Shown in pieces: positions 50,813 to 58,917 of a stretch of 64,000 bases of DNA. The position numbers and the translations under genes were made by a program. Numbering within the stretch: the first letter of the stretch is position 1; each line of letters opens with the position of its first letter. The notes under the pieces were generated by a model, which was not told the origin of the DNA, ran no database searches, and was given only the letters and a program-made list of their open reading frames with translations. The stretch covers positions 124,001 through 188,000 of the forward strand of contig CBFIAU010000003.1 of assembly GCA_965660675.1 (NCBI GenBank), in the 5' to 3' direction. The stretch is from UBA12202 sp002691725. GTDB taxonomy: Bacteria; Pseudomonadota; Alphaproteobacteria; Puniceispirillales; UBA1172.

Positions 50813-51685
50813 ATGACAACATCACCAGTAGTTAAGGCATTTTTTGATACGGACTCGAATACTATCAGTTACGTCGTGTCAGACCCAGCGACAGCGAAGG
50901 CAGCGATTATCGACTCGGTGCTTGATTTTAATTATGCCAGCGGCACCATTTCCTATGATCATGCTAATGAGATTATTGCCTATATCAAGGCCGAAGCGCT
51001 GGAGACAGAATGGCTGATTGAAACCCATGTTCATGCTGATCATCTGTCTGCTGCGCCATATCTGCAAGACAAGTTGGGCGGCAAAATTGGCATCTCAGAA
51101 AAGATCACCGAAATACAGACTATCTTTGGCAAAGTCTTCAATGCTGGTACCAAATTTGAACGTGATGGGAGCCAGTTTGACCGCCTCTTTTCCGATGGTG
51201 ATGAGTATAAAATTGGCACATTACACGCCAATGTTATTGCCACTCCCGGCCACACGCCAGCCTGTATGGCGCATATTATTGGTGATGCGATTTTTGTCGG
51301 CGATACAATGTTTATGCCGGATGGCGGAACAGCGCGCGCTGATTTTCCCGGCGGTGATGCGCGGACGCTTTATCAATCTATCAAAAAACTATTGGCATTG
51401 CCTGCTGAAATGCGGATGTTTATTTGCCATGACTATGGGCCTAATGGCCGCGATATCAAATGGCAGACAAGTGTAGCTGAACAGCGCCAAAACAATATCC
51501 ATGTCCGTGACGGTATTAGCGAAGATGAGTTTGTTGAGATGCGGGAAACACGCGATGCAACGCTTAATATGCCGCGTCTGATCATGCCGTCTATTCAGGT
51601 TAATATGCGGGCTGGATATTTCCCTGAAGCTGAAAATAATGGGGAGACTTATATCAAAGTTCCCATTCAAGGATTAAAATCCTGA
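50813..51685 (+). CDS. MBL-fold hydrolase of the persulfide dioxygenase (ETHE1/Blh) type
   Basis: A 290-residue metallo-beta-lactamase-fold protein. The metal-binding THVHADHLSAAPYL near residue 66, PGHTPACM near 146 and GDTMFMPDGGTARADFPGG near 165 match sulfur dioxygenases (the GGTARCDFPGG-like segment here reads GGTARADFPGG, with Ala instead of Cys). The family oxidises glutathione persulfide to sulfite. Start has AGGGGGAGCAG upstream. No sulfur-oxidation partner is adjacent; the rhodanese at 34165 is distant. Confidence 0.85.
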   Translation: MTTSPVVKAFFDTDSNTISYVVSDPATAKAAIIDSVLDFNYASGTISYDHANEIIAYIKAEALETEWLIETHVHADHLSAAPYLQDKLGGKIGISEKITEIQTIFGKVFNAGTKFERDGSQFDRLFSDGDEYKIGTLHANVIATPGHTPACMAHIIGDAIFVGDTMFMPDGGTARADFPGGDARTLYQSIKKLLALPAEMRMFICHDYGPNGRDIKWQTSVAEQRQNNIHVRDGISEDEFVEMRETRDATLNMPRLIMPSIQVNMRAGYFPEAENNGETYIKVPIQGLKS

Positions 51686-51747
51686 CCCAATCCACAGGCT
51701 ATAAATGGGATAGTAATGGCGCCGCCATCATTCTTATTGTTACAGCC

Positions 51748-52581
51748 TTGGCATTAGCCGCCATCACTGGTGCTATTATGAAAATGATGACAGCTGAGAT
51801 GAACCCTGTGTTTATCGCTTGGCTGCGTTTTGCTGGATATTTTGTGCTTTTGTTGCCGCTGGCGTTATGGCGGTCAGGCATGCAGGCCTTGATGCCGCCG
51901 CGCCCGGTGATACAGATTATCCGCGGGGTTCTGTTAGCAATTGGTAATGTATGTTTCATTATTGGTGTCCAATATGTCGATTTTGCTGATGCCATTGCCC
52001 TCATCTATGTCTATCCGTTTTTGATGATTTTATTTGCGCCGCTTGTTTTGGGGGAACGCATAGCACGTTCAGCCTGGTTTGGCGTAATTGGCGGCTTCAC
52101 CGGCGTTGTCTTAGTGATGCGCCCTGATCCGTTCAATCTTGATATCTATGCCATGCTGATTGTCATGACAGGCTTGATGATATCGTTTCAAATGCTCATA
52201 AACCGAAAGCTTGGGGTGATTGCTGATCCCATTGTTATCTCTTTATGGGGCGGCCTGGCGGCGACGCTATCGCTGACCCCATTTGTTTATGATGTTTGGA
52301 TACCGGTATCTGATTGGCCCTATATGCTGTTGATTATTTTGTCTATTATCAGTGCCTTGGCACAAGTCTTTATGGTTATGGCATTTACGCGCGGTAGTGC
52401 GGGATTGCTCGCCCCATTTACATATAGTGAGATCGTGTCTGCGGTGGTAATCGGCCTAGTGTTTTTTGGAACATGGCCAGATATCTTGGCTTTGTCTGGC
52501 ATCATCTTGATCATTGCCAGCGGTATTCTGGTCGCGCGCCTGCAAGATAAGCTGACCTTGCGGCGCCGAGAAAAGCTCTAA
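51748..52581 (+). CDS. EamA/DMT family transporter (start uncertain)
   Basis: A 277-residue (from TTG 51748) ten-helix DMT transporter. The first helix is cut by this start: the frame is open further up to CTG 51682, which overlaps the preceding TGA as CTGA, with AAGGAT eight bases upstream. The longer version starts within LTQSTGYKWDSNGAAIILIV and restores helix 1, so a CTG start is plausible. FVLLLPLALWRSGMQALMPP and SGIILIIASGILVARLQD mark family ends. Exporter of small metabolites; substrate unknown. Confidence 0.8.
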   Translation: MALAAITGAIMKMMTAEMNPVFIAWLRFAGYFVLLLPLALWRSGMQALMPPRPVIQIIRGVLLAIGNVCFIIGVQYVDFADAIALIYVYPFLMILFAPLVLGERIARSAWFGVIGGFTGVVLVMRPDPFNLDIYAMLIVMTGLMISFQMLINRKLGVIADPIVISLWGGLAATLSLTPFVYDVWIPVSDWPYMLLIILSIISALAQVFMVMAFTRGSAGLLAPFTYSEIVSAVVIGLVFFGTWPDILALSGIILIIASGILVARLQDKLTLRRREKL

Positions 52582-52595
52582 TCAAAGGCGGATGA

Positions 52596-53297
52596 TTAGT
52601 CAGTATCAGAATGGGATTGCGCTAGAAAATAGCTGGAACATAATCCCAATATAACCCATGCCGCCATGCCAACGCCGAGCGCTCTGGCGGCAAAATGTGA
52701 TGCGATCTCAGGCGGTACAGGCCCTTGCAAGATTTGCGGTTCAGGCGCACCAATCACATGCGGCGCCAGGATCAGGAGTATCGCCAGACCAAAGACGACA
52801 GGCGTCCTCCCAAAAGCGATTAACCAGATGCCAAAGGCTGTCGCAACAACGGTGGCGAGCCACCAGATTTGTCTTGCTTCTAATGATGCGCTGGCAACGC
52901 CAGGGACTTCTGGTGGCAGACCAAAGCCCGGGGCAAACTGGACAGCTATAAAACCGGCTAATCCCCATATTATGCCCTGATGGGGGCTGATGGCAGAGGG
53001 GTTGATCGTGTCGTCATTATCAAGCCGAAACGCCATCAATGCCGTCATAATTAACCCATAGCCAACATAGATAGCCATGGAAAAGCCAAGGCTGAGCAGG
53101 TCGCGTGTTAGATCAAATGTGCTATCGGTATGATGCGTGTCTGCTGCTGAACTGCTGCCAAAATGGGTTAACTGGCCGGATTCATATAACTCCGCATGAA
53201 GCAGAACCGGCTGGACAAAAAACAACTGTAATACTCCCCCAATTAATCCAGCAAGACAGCCAGCGAACAAGGCCGATATCACGACACGTGTAAACAT
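52596..53297 (-). CDS. cbtA: CbtA family cobalt transporter subunit
   Basis: A 233-residue membrane protein with five to six hydrophobic helices, starting SALFAGCLAGLIGGVLQLFFVQPVLLHAE and including GIIWGLAGFIAVQFAPGFGLPPEVPG near residue 110, the central CbtA signature. CbtAB import cobalt for cobalamin synthesis or use. It is preceded by the small cbtB gene and a cobalamin riboswitch on the same strand, so its expression falls when cobalamin is plentiful. A His-rich loop (TDHTHH-like, near residue 55) may bind metal. Confidence 0.85.
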   Translation of the reverse strand: MFTRVVISALFAGCLAGLIGGVLQLFFVQPVLLHAELYESGQLTHFGSSSAADTHHTDSTFDLTRDLLSLGFSMAIYVGYGLIMTALMAFRLDNDDTINPSAISPHQGIIWGLAGFIAVQFAPGFGLPPEVPGVASASLEARQIWWLATVVATAFGIWLIAFGRTPVVFGLAILLILAPHVIGAPEPQILQGPVPPEIASHFAARALGVGMAAWVILGLCSSYFLAQSHSDTD

Positions 53298-53397
53298 TCT
53301 TCACCTCAATGCATCAAAATGAAATAGCAAAACCAGCATCAGAAAACAGTAACGACCGCCTGATCAGACGCGAGTATTAACCCAAAAGGGGAAGCCC

Positions 53398-53421
53398 ATT
53401 AATGGTCAGATTAATGGCAGG
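53398..53421. repeat. 12-bp tandem duplication over the cbtB stop codon
   Basis: ATTAATGGTCAG and ATTAATGGCAGG lie head to tail at 53398-53421; the second covers the cbtB stop (53411-53413, minus strand). Confidence 0.65.
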
Positions 53422-53581
53422 GAAAACCTGTCGCATGGCGAGTGTCATGCGCGGCGCCGTGCAAGGTCGGTGACTGGGCATGGCCAGCAACCGCAAGGGC
53501 GCTAACACCAAGCATAATAGCCATGATCAGAGGCAGTAATCGATTACGCGAATAAGAACGGGAAATGGTATGATTTGTCAT
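53411..53581 (-). CDS. cbtB: CbtB family protein (small cobalt transporter subunit)
   Basis: A 56-residue protein encoded between cbtA and the riboswitch. It has one hydrophobic helix (about 15-32) and the CbtB C-terminal motif HGAAHDTRHATGFPCH, whose His/Cys residues probably bind cobalt. GGAGA lies six bases before the ATG. It is short but matches CbtB length; the two genes form one transcript under the riboswitch. Confidence 0.85.
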   Translation of the reverse strand: MTNHTISRSYSRNRLLPLIMAIMLGVSALAVAGHAQSPTLHGAAHDTRHATGFPCH

Positions 53582-53631
53582 ATTAAGTCTCCATTAACTG
53601 TCACACCCGACAGTAAGGTTGTTACATTCAT

Positions 53632-53836
53632 ATCCGGCAGGTCTCCTGACTCGCGCTCATCACCCACCTCCGCCTTCCCGATTGATATCATCATTGATAT
53701 CGCTCAGTGGCAAATGGATGTGGGCTCACGCTCACAGTTGCGGGGGCAGTAACGGCTAGGGCCCTCTGATCTTGGGTCGTCCCTCCCCGTTTTCCCTTTT
53801 CATTCAGCAGGCTTAGCCTCCTGAAAACCGAATAAT
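53632..53836 (-). promoter_or_regulatory. Cobalamin riboswitch upstream of cbtBA
   Basis: Minus-strand leader carrying the cobalamin riboswitch conserved elements in order: AAAAGGGAA near the 5' end, the B12 box GCCCCCGCAACTGT (53734-53747), GCCACTG (53705-53711), GGGAAGGCG (53671-53680) and the 3' pairing GAGTCAGGAGACCTGCC (53636-53652). It senses adenosylcobalamin and would shut down cbtBA, whose first start codon is 50 bp downstream. Confidence 0.9.
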
Positions 53837-54009
53837 TGACAGTTGCCAGTTTTCCTTATGAAGTCAAGCGATATCTTATCGACTCCAAGCAAACTTTAAC
53901 CCAAACGCTAACCTAAGCTTTAATGGGGGCTTGACCGTTGTCGCCAATGCCTTAATCATGATGTACTAATATGAATTATAAGGGCCGCGCTAAACGTAAA
54001 GGTGAAGTC

Positions 54010-55329
54010 ATGACAGATGAAAATCCAAAAACCGCAGATGTAATTATTATTGGCACAGGGGTGATAGGAACAGCGATTGCCTATGAAATGGCAAAGCAAG
54101 GGTATAAAACCCTATCCGTTGATCGCAATAGCCAAATTGGTCATGGGTCAACCGCTGGCTCTTGCGCTATTATTCGCATGCATTACTCGACTTATGACGG
54201 GACAGCATTTGCGTGGGAAGGCTATCATTACTGGCGTGACTGGCCAGAGTATCTGGAAGAAACTGATGCCTCAACGCTCGCGACATTCCGTGAGGTTGGC
54301 TGTCTTGTCATGAAGACAGAGGCAAATCAGTATCTGACCAAACATATTGAAAACAGTCAGGCTTTGCACTGCCCTATTGAAGAATGGGATGCCGATACGA
54401 TCAAAGCCCGGCTTCCGATTTATTCACTGGATAGCTATATGCCTGCACGGCGCTTGAATGATCCGCAATTTGGTATGGCTAATGGCGGCCAGATCAAGGG
54501 TGGGGTGTTTTGGCCGCATGCTGGCTATGTGACTGATCCGGCGCTATCCTCACAAAACCTGGCGGCGGCGGCAGGGCGGTATGGCGCTAAGTTCATGATG
54601 GGGGTTGAGGTGACAGAAATCTGTCAATCCGCAGGCCGAGTGTCTGGAATTAAGCTCAGCAATGGGGAAATACTAGATGCCCCTATCGTCATCAATGTTG
54701 CCGGCCCTGGCTCAGCTCAGATTAATCAGATGGCTGGTGTTGAGCAAGATATGAAAATAAAAACCCGGCCGTTACGTCAAGAAGTTGTTCATGTGCCAGC
54801 CCCTGAAGGTTTCGATTTTGAAAACCAGGGGACAATTGTATCAGACAGCGATATTGCCTGTTATTGTCGGCCTGAACATGGCAACCATATTCTGATCGGC
54901 AGCGAAGACCCTGCTTGCGATCCCCATCAATGGGCTGAAAATGATGCGGATTACAATCGTGATTTCACTAACCAATGGACAACCCAAGCCATGCGCTACG
55001 CGCAACGTGTGCCTGGCTTGGGGATACCTTCACAAACTCGTGGAGTTGTTGATCTTTATGATGCGTCTGACGACTGGATACCGATCTATGATACATCATG
55101 TTTAGACGGGTTTTATATGGCATGTGGGTCTAGTGGCAATCAGTATAAAAATGCGCCGATCGCGGGCAAGATGATGGCAGAGCTGGTTAATTATGTCGAA
55201 GCTGGAAATGACCATGATCAGATGCCGTTATCATTTACCCTGCCTTATATAGACCGCCAGATTGATGTGGGTTTCTATTCGCGCAATCGGTCGATTAATG
55301 AGGAATCCAGTTTTTCGGTGTTAGGATAA
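54010..55329 (+). CDS. FAD-dependent oxidoreductase (DAO family)
   Basis: A 439-residue D-amino-acid-oxidase-fold enzyme with the FAD Rossmann motif IIIGTGVIGTAIAYEM near residue 11 and a C-terminal MACGSSGNQYKNAPIAGKMMAEL near 380 that resembles sarcosine/glycine oxidases. The start at 54010 (MTDENPKT) has AAAGGTGA upstream; the in-frame ATG at 53971 extends it by 13 residues. It is next to the MttB-like gene on the opposite strand. Substrate probably an N-methylated or secondary amine, inferred only. Confidence 0.85.
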   Translation: MTDENPKTADVIIIGTGVIGTAIAYEMAKQGYKTLSVDRNSQIGHGSTAGSCAIIRMHYSTYDGTAFAWEGYHYWRDWPEYLEETDASTLATFREVGCLVMKTEANQYLTKHIENSQALHCPIEEWDADTIKARLPIYSLDSYMPARRLNDPQFGMANGGQIKGGVFWPHAGYVTDPALSSQNLAAAAGRYGAKFMMGVEVTEICQSAGRVSGIKLSNGEILDAPIVINVAGPGSAQINQMAGVEQDMKIKTRPLRQEVVHVPAPEGFDFENQGTIVSDSDIACYCRPEHGNHILIGSEDPACDPHQWAENDADYNRDFTNQWTTQAMRYAQRVPGLGIPSQTRGVVDLYDASDDWIPIYDTSCLDGFYMACGSSGNQYKNAPIAGKMMAELVNYVEAGNDHDQMPLSFTLPYIDRQIDVGFYSRNRSINEESSFSVLG

Positions 55330-55341
55330 TGACCAACTAGA

Positions 55342-55388
55342 AGTCATCATGGCCAAAAGTCATCATAGCCAGCAGTCATCATAACTGG
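55342..55388. repeat. 16-bp tandem repeat between convergent genes, over the MttB-like stop
   Basis: Three units with the core AGTCATCAT repeat every 16 bp (55342, 55358, 55374). The last contains the TGA stop of the MttB-like gene (55379-55381, minus). Confidence 0.85.
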
Positions 55389-56926
55389 AGCTTAATATCA
55401 TAATCTTGGTGGATGATCTGATCGGCGGCACCAGGGATATATGATATCGGGGCTTGCTCAAGAATAGCGTTAGCACGGGCATTAGCCTTGATAATCAGAT
55501 CAGGCCGGTCATTAGCAAGCCATTCCTCAACGCTTGTTCTATCGGCAATATCGGGATAGATGAAATCGCTATTCATCCGGTCAAGGGTGGCGCGTTGACC
55601 TAGAAAATGGCCATCACCTGCCGCCACCTGTCTGATATCATCCAGGGCTAGAGTAGAGGTATTGACAGCAAGCGGTTGACTCGCCCTGATAATGGCGCCA
55701 AGCATGTCGTTATCAATAACATAAGCCGCCATAGATGCCGCCATAAGACTCGCCTGCGCGCCGGCGGCCTGGGTTATCATATGGGCACCTGACTGAACCG
55801 CCATAGACACATTAATAGCCTTTTCATAGCCGCTTTGCGCATCAAGGGTTTTGCTGTCTGTGGCACCTGCAATAGTCGAGCTTGGCCATTGATAGAAGCG
55901 TGCCATTTGCGCTGAAGCAGCGGTTAGGAGAGCTTGCTCACCACTGCCGCCGCTCATGCCGCCTGTGCGTAAATCCGTAATCATAGGACGCGGGCCAAAA
56001 ACAGCCCTGGCATCAGGTGAGACAGCCCATGCGATCGCCATCCCGGCCAGAGTTTCCGCCATTGTCTGCGCTAGACATCCCGCCATGGTGACAGGGCTAG
56101 ATGCGCCTAATTGACCAAATGTGTTGATCATGACAGGCACGCCTGCGCTTGCCGCCTGAATAATGATCAGACAAGACGCGGCATCAAAACGCAAGGGTGG
56201 GACAACATGATTAATATTAAAACCGAAAAATGGGCGTTGCCGCAAAGCCTCTGCCGAACCTGCAATATGCGCCGCCATAGCAATAATATCATTGGCGGCT
56301 TGTTCCGATGATGCGCTTGTCAAAATCGGCTTTGCCGTCCCCCGAAAACAGGCATAGGCAGTATTAATATCAAGACTATAAGCATCTGGCATATCTGTTG
56401 CGACAAGCGACCGCGCAAAGAAATGAATATGCGGCAGATGATCAACCAATCGCGCCGCCTGATAGAGATCGCTCAAGGTTGATGCACGATAGCAGGCCTG
56501 CCCCTCATCATCATATTCAAGCAGTTTCGGGGAAGCACCGCCGCTACCTGTGTAAACATGATTGCCGCCAAGCGTCAGATCATTATCCGCGCCGCGTCCA
56601 TAAAGCGTGAATTGTCGCGGCAAGTCAGCCATGACGCGCTCAATCACTGATGGCGGAATACGCAGCCTGCCGTCATCAAAGAGCCTTGCCCCATGTGGGG
56701 TGAGCAAGTCTATGACCGCATCAGGGGCATCGCTTAACCCGATCTCATCCAGGATGATCAGGGCTTGGTTGTGGATCATCTGGCACTGATCATCATTAAG
56801 CGGCGCTAGCCCCCATGATTGGGCAGGCATATGGTGTTGGCTTGCGGCAACGGATTGAGACTGGCTACTGCGCCGTCGCCGCCCTGATCGTTCTGGTTTA
56901 GTTGATATCTCGGACATTTTACTCAT
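55379..56926 (-). CDS. Trimethylamine methyltransferase (MttB) family protein without pyrrolysine
   Basis: A 515-residue MttB superfamily protein; full family length with no in-frame UAG, so it belongs to the non-pyrrolysine group that includes glycine betaine, proline betaine and carnitine methyltransferases. Recognised segments include ARSLVATDMPDAYSLDINTAYACFRGTAKP near residue 165 and HMITQAAGAQASLMAASMAAYVIDNDM near 385. It transfers a methyl group from a quaternary amine to a corrinoid protein. No corrinoid protein gene is in the window. The neighbouring cobalamin-controlled CbtBA genes and the carnitine/betaine genes at 17-28 kb give a consistent context. The first 30 residues are a basic low-complexity leader. 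Confidence 0.8.
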   Translation of the reverse strand: MSKMSEISTKPERSGRRRRSSQSQSVAASQHHMPAQSWGLAPLNDDQCQMIHNQALIILDEIGLSDAPDAVIDLLTPHGARLFDDGRLRIPPSVIERVMADLPRQFTLYGRGADNDLTLGGNHVYTGSGGASPKLLEYDDEGQACYRASTLSDLYQAARLVDHLPHIHFFARSLVATDMPDAYSLDINTAYACFRGTAKPILTSASSEQAANDIIAMAAHIAGSAEALRQRPFFGFNINHVVPPLRFDAASCLIIIQAASAGVPVMINTFGQLGASSPVTMAGCLAQTMAETLAGMAIAWAVSPDARAVFGPRPMITDLRTGGMSGGSGEQALLTAASAQMARFYQWPSSTIAGATDSKTLDAQSGYEKAINVSMAVQSGAHMITQAAGAQASLMAASMAAYVIDNDMLGAIIRASQPLAVNTSTLALDDIRQVAAGDGHFLGQRATLDRMNSDFIYPDIADRTSVEEWLANDRPDLIIKANARANAILEQAPISYIPGAADQIIHQDYDIKLQL

Positions 56927-57052
56927 ATAACATACTAACAGCTAAAAGATGATGATGTGGCATAATCGCATCTGATACAAGTCTTTGAGTGGATTTGTCA
57001 GGCGTGATGATAAACATTAAGATAATTAGCACCTGAAATAGGGGAGATTAAG

Positions 57053-57988
57053 ATGTTACCTGAACATCCTGTTGTTGCGATTATTGGGACGGGATCAATG
57101 GGTGGGATTTATGCAGGCTTATTTGCTGAGGCTGGTATATCTGTCATTGCCATTGATACATGGGCAGAACATATCGCCGTTATCCAGGACAAAGGCTTAC
57201 GGCTTAGCGGGGTTAGTGGTGATCGCATCATTTCTGGCATCACCGCATCAACCGATATCAGCGCTGCCAAAGATGCTGATCTGTTTATTATTGCCACCAA
57301 AGCCGCAGGGGTGGCCGCCGCCGCCAGTGCGATTGCGGCAATGGTTAAGCCGTCACAGCTTATCTTAACAATCCAGAACGGATTGGGGGCAGCGGAGCGA
57401 ATATCAGCCCATATGTCGGTAGATCAAGTCTTGCTTGGGGTCGCCGAAGGGTTTGGTGCTTCCATTGTTGAGGCTGGTCATATTCACCATAATAATATGC
57501 GGCAAATCCGTATTGGTGAGATCAATGGCGGCATTAGCCCGCGTCTAACCGCTATCGAAACGCTCTGGCAGAAGGCGGGGTTTAAGGCGACCGCCTTTGC
57601 CGACATTAATCAGCTTATCTGGGAAAAATATATCTGTAATGTGATGCTTAGCGCGCCATGTACGGTATTTGATTGCACTGTCGGGGAGCTATTTGCCCAT
57701 CCAGAATGGAAAGCGGTTGCTATCGGCGCCATGCTCGAAGCCTATCATTTAGGCAAGGCAAAGGGGATCGCTTTTTCCTTTGATGATCCGGTGGCCTATG
57801 CGACGGCATTTGCCGAAGGCATGCCTAAGGCCAATCCGTCCATGCGGCTCGATCATATGGCGCAAAGGCGGTCAGAAATAGATGCCATTAATGGGATGGT
57901 GCCTGACCTTGGCCGCAAGATGGGTATGCCAACGCCTTATAATCAAGTGCTGGCGGCGGAGGTCAGACGCCGCGAGGAAGGCTTCTGA
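57053..57988 (+). CDS. Ketopantoate reductase family protein (ApbA/PanE)
   Basis: A 311-residue NADP-dependent reductase. The Rossmann GTGSMGGIYAGLFAEAG near residue 12 and TIQNGLGAAERI near 104 are followed by the C-terminal KYICNVMLSAPC near 195 with the catalytic Lys. The family ranges from 2-dehydropantoate reductase to other ketoacid reductases. GGGGAGA lies upstream of the ATG. It is divergent from the MttB-like gene. Its true substrate cannot be fixed; a biosynthetic PanE role is possible. Confidence 0.85.
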   Translation: MLPEHPVVAIIGTGSMGGIYAGLFAEAGISVIAIDTWAEHIAVIQDKGLRLSGVSGDRIISGITASTDISAAKDADLFIIATKAAGVAAAASAIAAMVKPSQLILTIQNGLGAAERISAHMSVDQVLLGVAEGFGASIVEAGHIHHNNMRQIRIGEINGGISPRLTAIETLWQKAGFKATAFADINQLIWEKYICNVMLSAPCTVFDCTVGELFAHPEWKAVAIGAMLEAYHLGKAKGIAFSFDDPVAYATAFAEGMPKANPSMRLDHMAQRRSEIDAINGMVPDLGRKMGMPTPYNQVLAAEVRRREEGF

Positions 57989-58007
57989 TCTTGATCACAA
58001 CAAGATC
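57987..58007. terminator. Hairpin between convergent genes
   Basis: GATCTTG and CAAGATC can pair around a seven-base loop, between the ends of the ketopantoate-reductase-like gene (57988) and the lysE gene (58016, minus). The stem is short and AT-rich and no T-tract follows, so it is at best a weak bidirectional terminator. Confidence 0.35.
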
Positions 58008-58015
58008 AACATATG

Positions 58016-58657
58016 CTAGATTTTGGTGAGCAAGATGATGACGCCAACCGCTATAAGCAGAACGCCGGAGAATTGATTTAAGCGCCGTAAGCGTGACGGG
58101 GTTGCTAGCCACTGGCGGCTTTTGCCAATGAGGATTGCTAATGAGACATTGCCCAAAAACGGGACGCTTGCAGATATCAGACTGATCAGAATAGCATCAC
58201 TTGCGGTAATTTCGGCGAGATTAAAAAATCCGGGTAATATCCCCATATAGAACAGAATAGCTTTCGGGTTGCTGATAATCACTAAAAACCCGGCGATAAA
58301 TCCAGCCGTGAAGCCAGCCATGAAGCCATTAGGGGTTAACTGGCTTAATTGGTCGGGTTGGGTATCAGCGCGCCAGATCAGCGTCATTCCCATGATCAGA
58401 AAAATGATAACAGCAATTAAGGCCAGTATTGGCATAATGGCACTATGAAATTGTGCTAGCATGCCAACGCCGCCAATAGCCACTAATGGCCATATTAAAT
58501 CACCAACAGCAACTCCTGCGGCTAATGGCCATGCGCCTTGTGGTCCTGTCGCCATAGCGCGCGCCATTATCGCCACCCAGACCGGCCCAGGGGTCAGAAA
58601 GAGAATAAAGATGGCAAACGCATAAAGCCAAAGCTGTGTCAAAGATAGACTTATCAT
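58016..58657 (-). CDS. LysE family translocator
   Basis: A 213-residue exporter with six hydrophobic helices. The first-helix motif LFLTPGPVWVAIMARAMATGPQGA near residue 20 is diagnostic. LysE/RhtB proteins export amino acids or their derivatives. Start 58657 (MISLSLTQ) is taken; a TTG 15 bp upstream is possible. No operon partner. Confidence 0.9.
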   Translation of the reverse strand: MISLSLTQLWLYAFAIFILFLTPGPVWVAIMARAMATGPQGAWPLAAGVAVGDLIWPLVAIGGVGMLAQFHSAIMPILALIAVIIFLIMGMTLIWRADTQPDQLSQLTPNGFMAGFTAGFIAGFLVIISNPKAILFYMGILPGFFNLAEITASDAILISLISASVPFLGNVSLAILIGKSRQWLATPSRLRRLNQFSGVLLIAVGVIILLTKI

Positions 58658-58708
58658 TATTCTTATTACCAATCCTGATGTTTACTACCATAAGTCGTGC
58701 TGTATCAG

Positions 58709-58760
58709 CCAGATGGAAATACCAGACGGGAACACCAAATGGGAATACCAGATGGGAATG
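58709..58760. repeat. Four 13-bp tandem units between lysE and the dimethylglycine dehydrogenase
   Basis: Units at 58709, 58722, 58735 and 58748 read CCAGATGGAAATA, CCAGACGGGAACA, CCAAATGGGAATA and CCAGATGGGAATG. They lie in the 260-bp divergent promoter region, with no gene overlap. Confidence 0.9.
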
Positions 58761-58917
58761 ATAATCGAGAATAATTGTCCTGATAAGCTCAGTATATCCA
58801 TTGTCACCCTAATGAAACAACATCATGTCGGGGATGGAATGATTATTGTCTTTTGCTGTCTAATTACCCATGATGAGATTATCTGTAATTAGATGAGCAT
58901 AAGTATAGGGGGATTTA

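Noticed and set aside
55379..56926. Pyrrolysine-containing trimethylamine methyltransferase
   Set aside because: The reading frame has no in-frame UAG and there are no pyl genes, so the non-pyrrolysine MttB group is the right placement.
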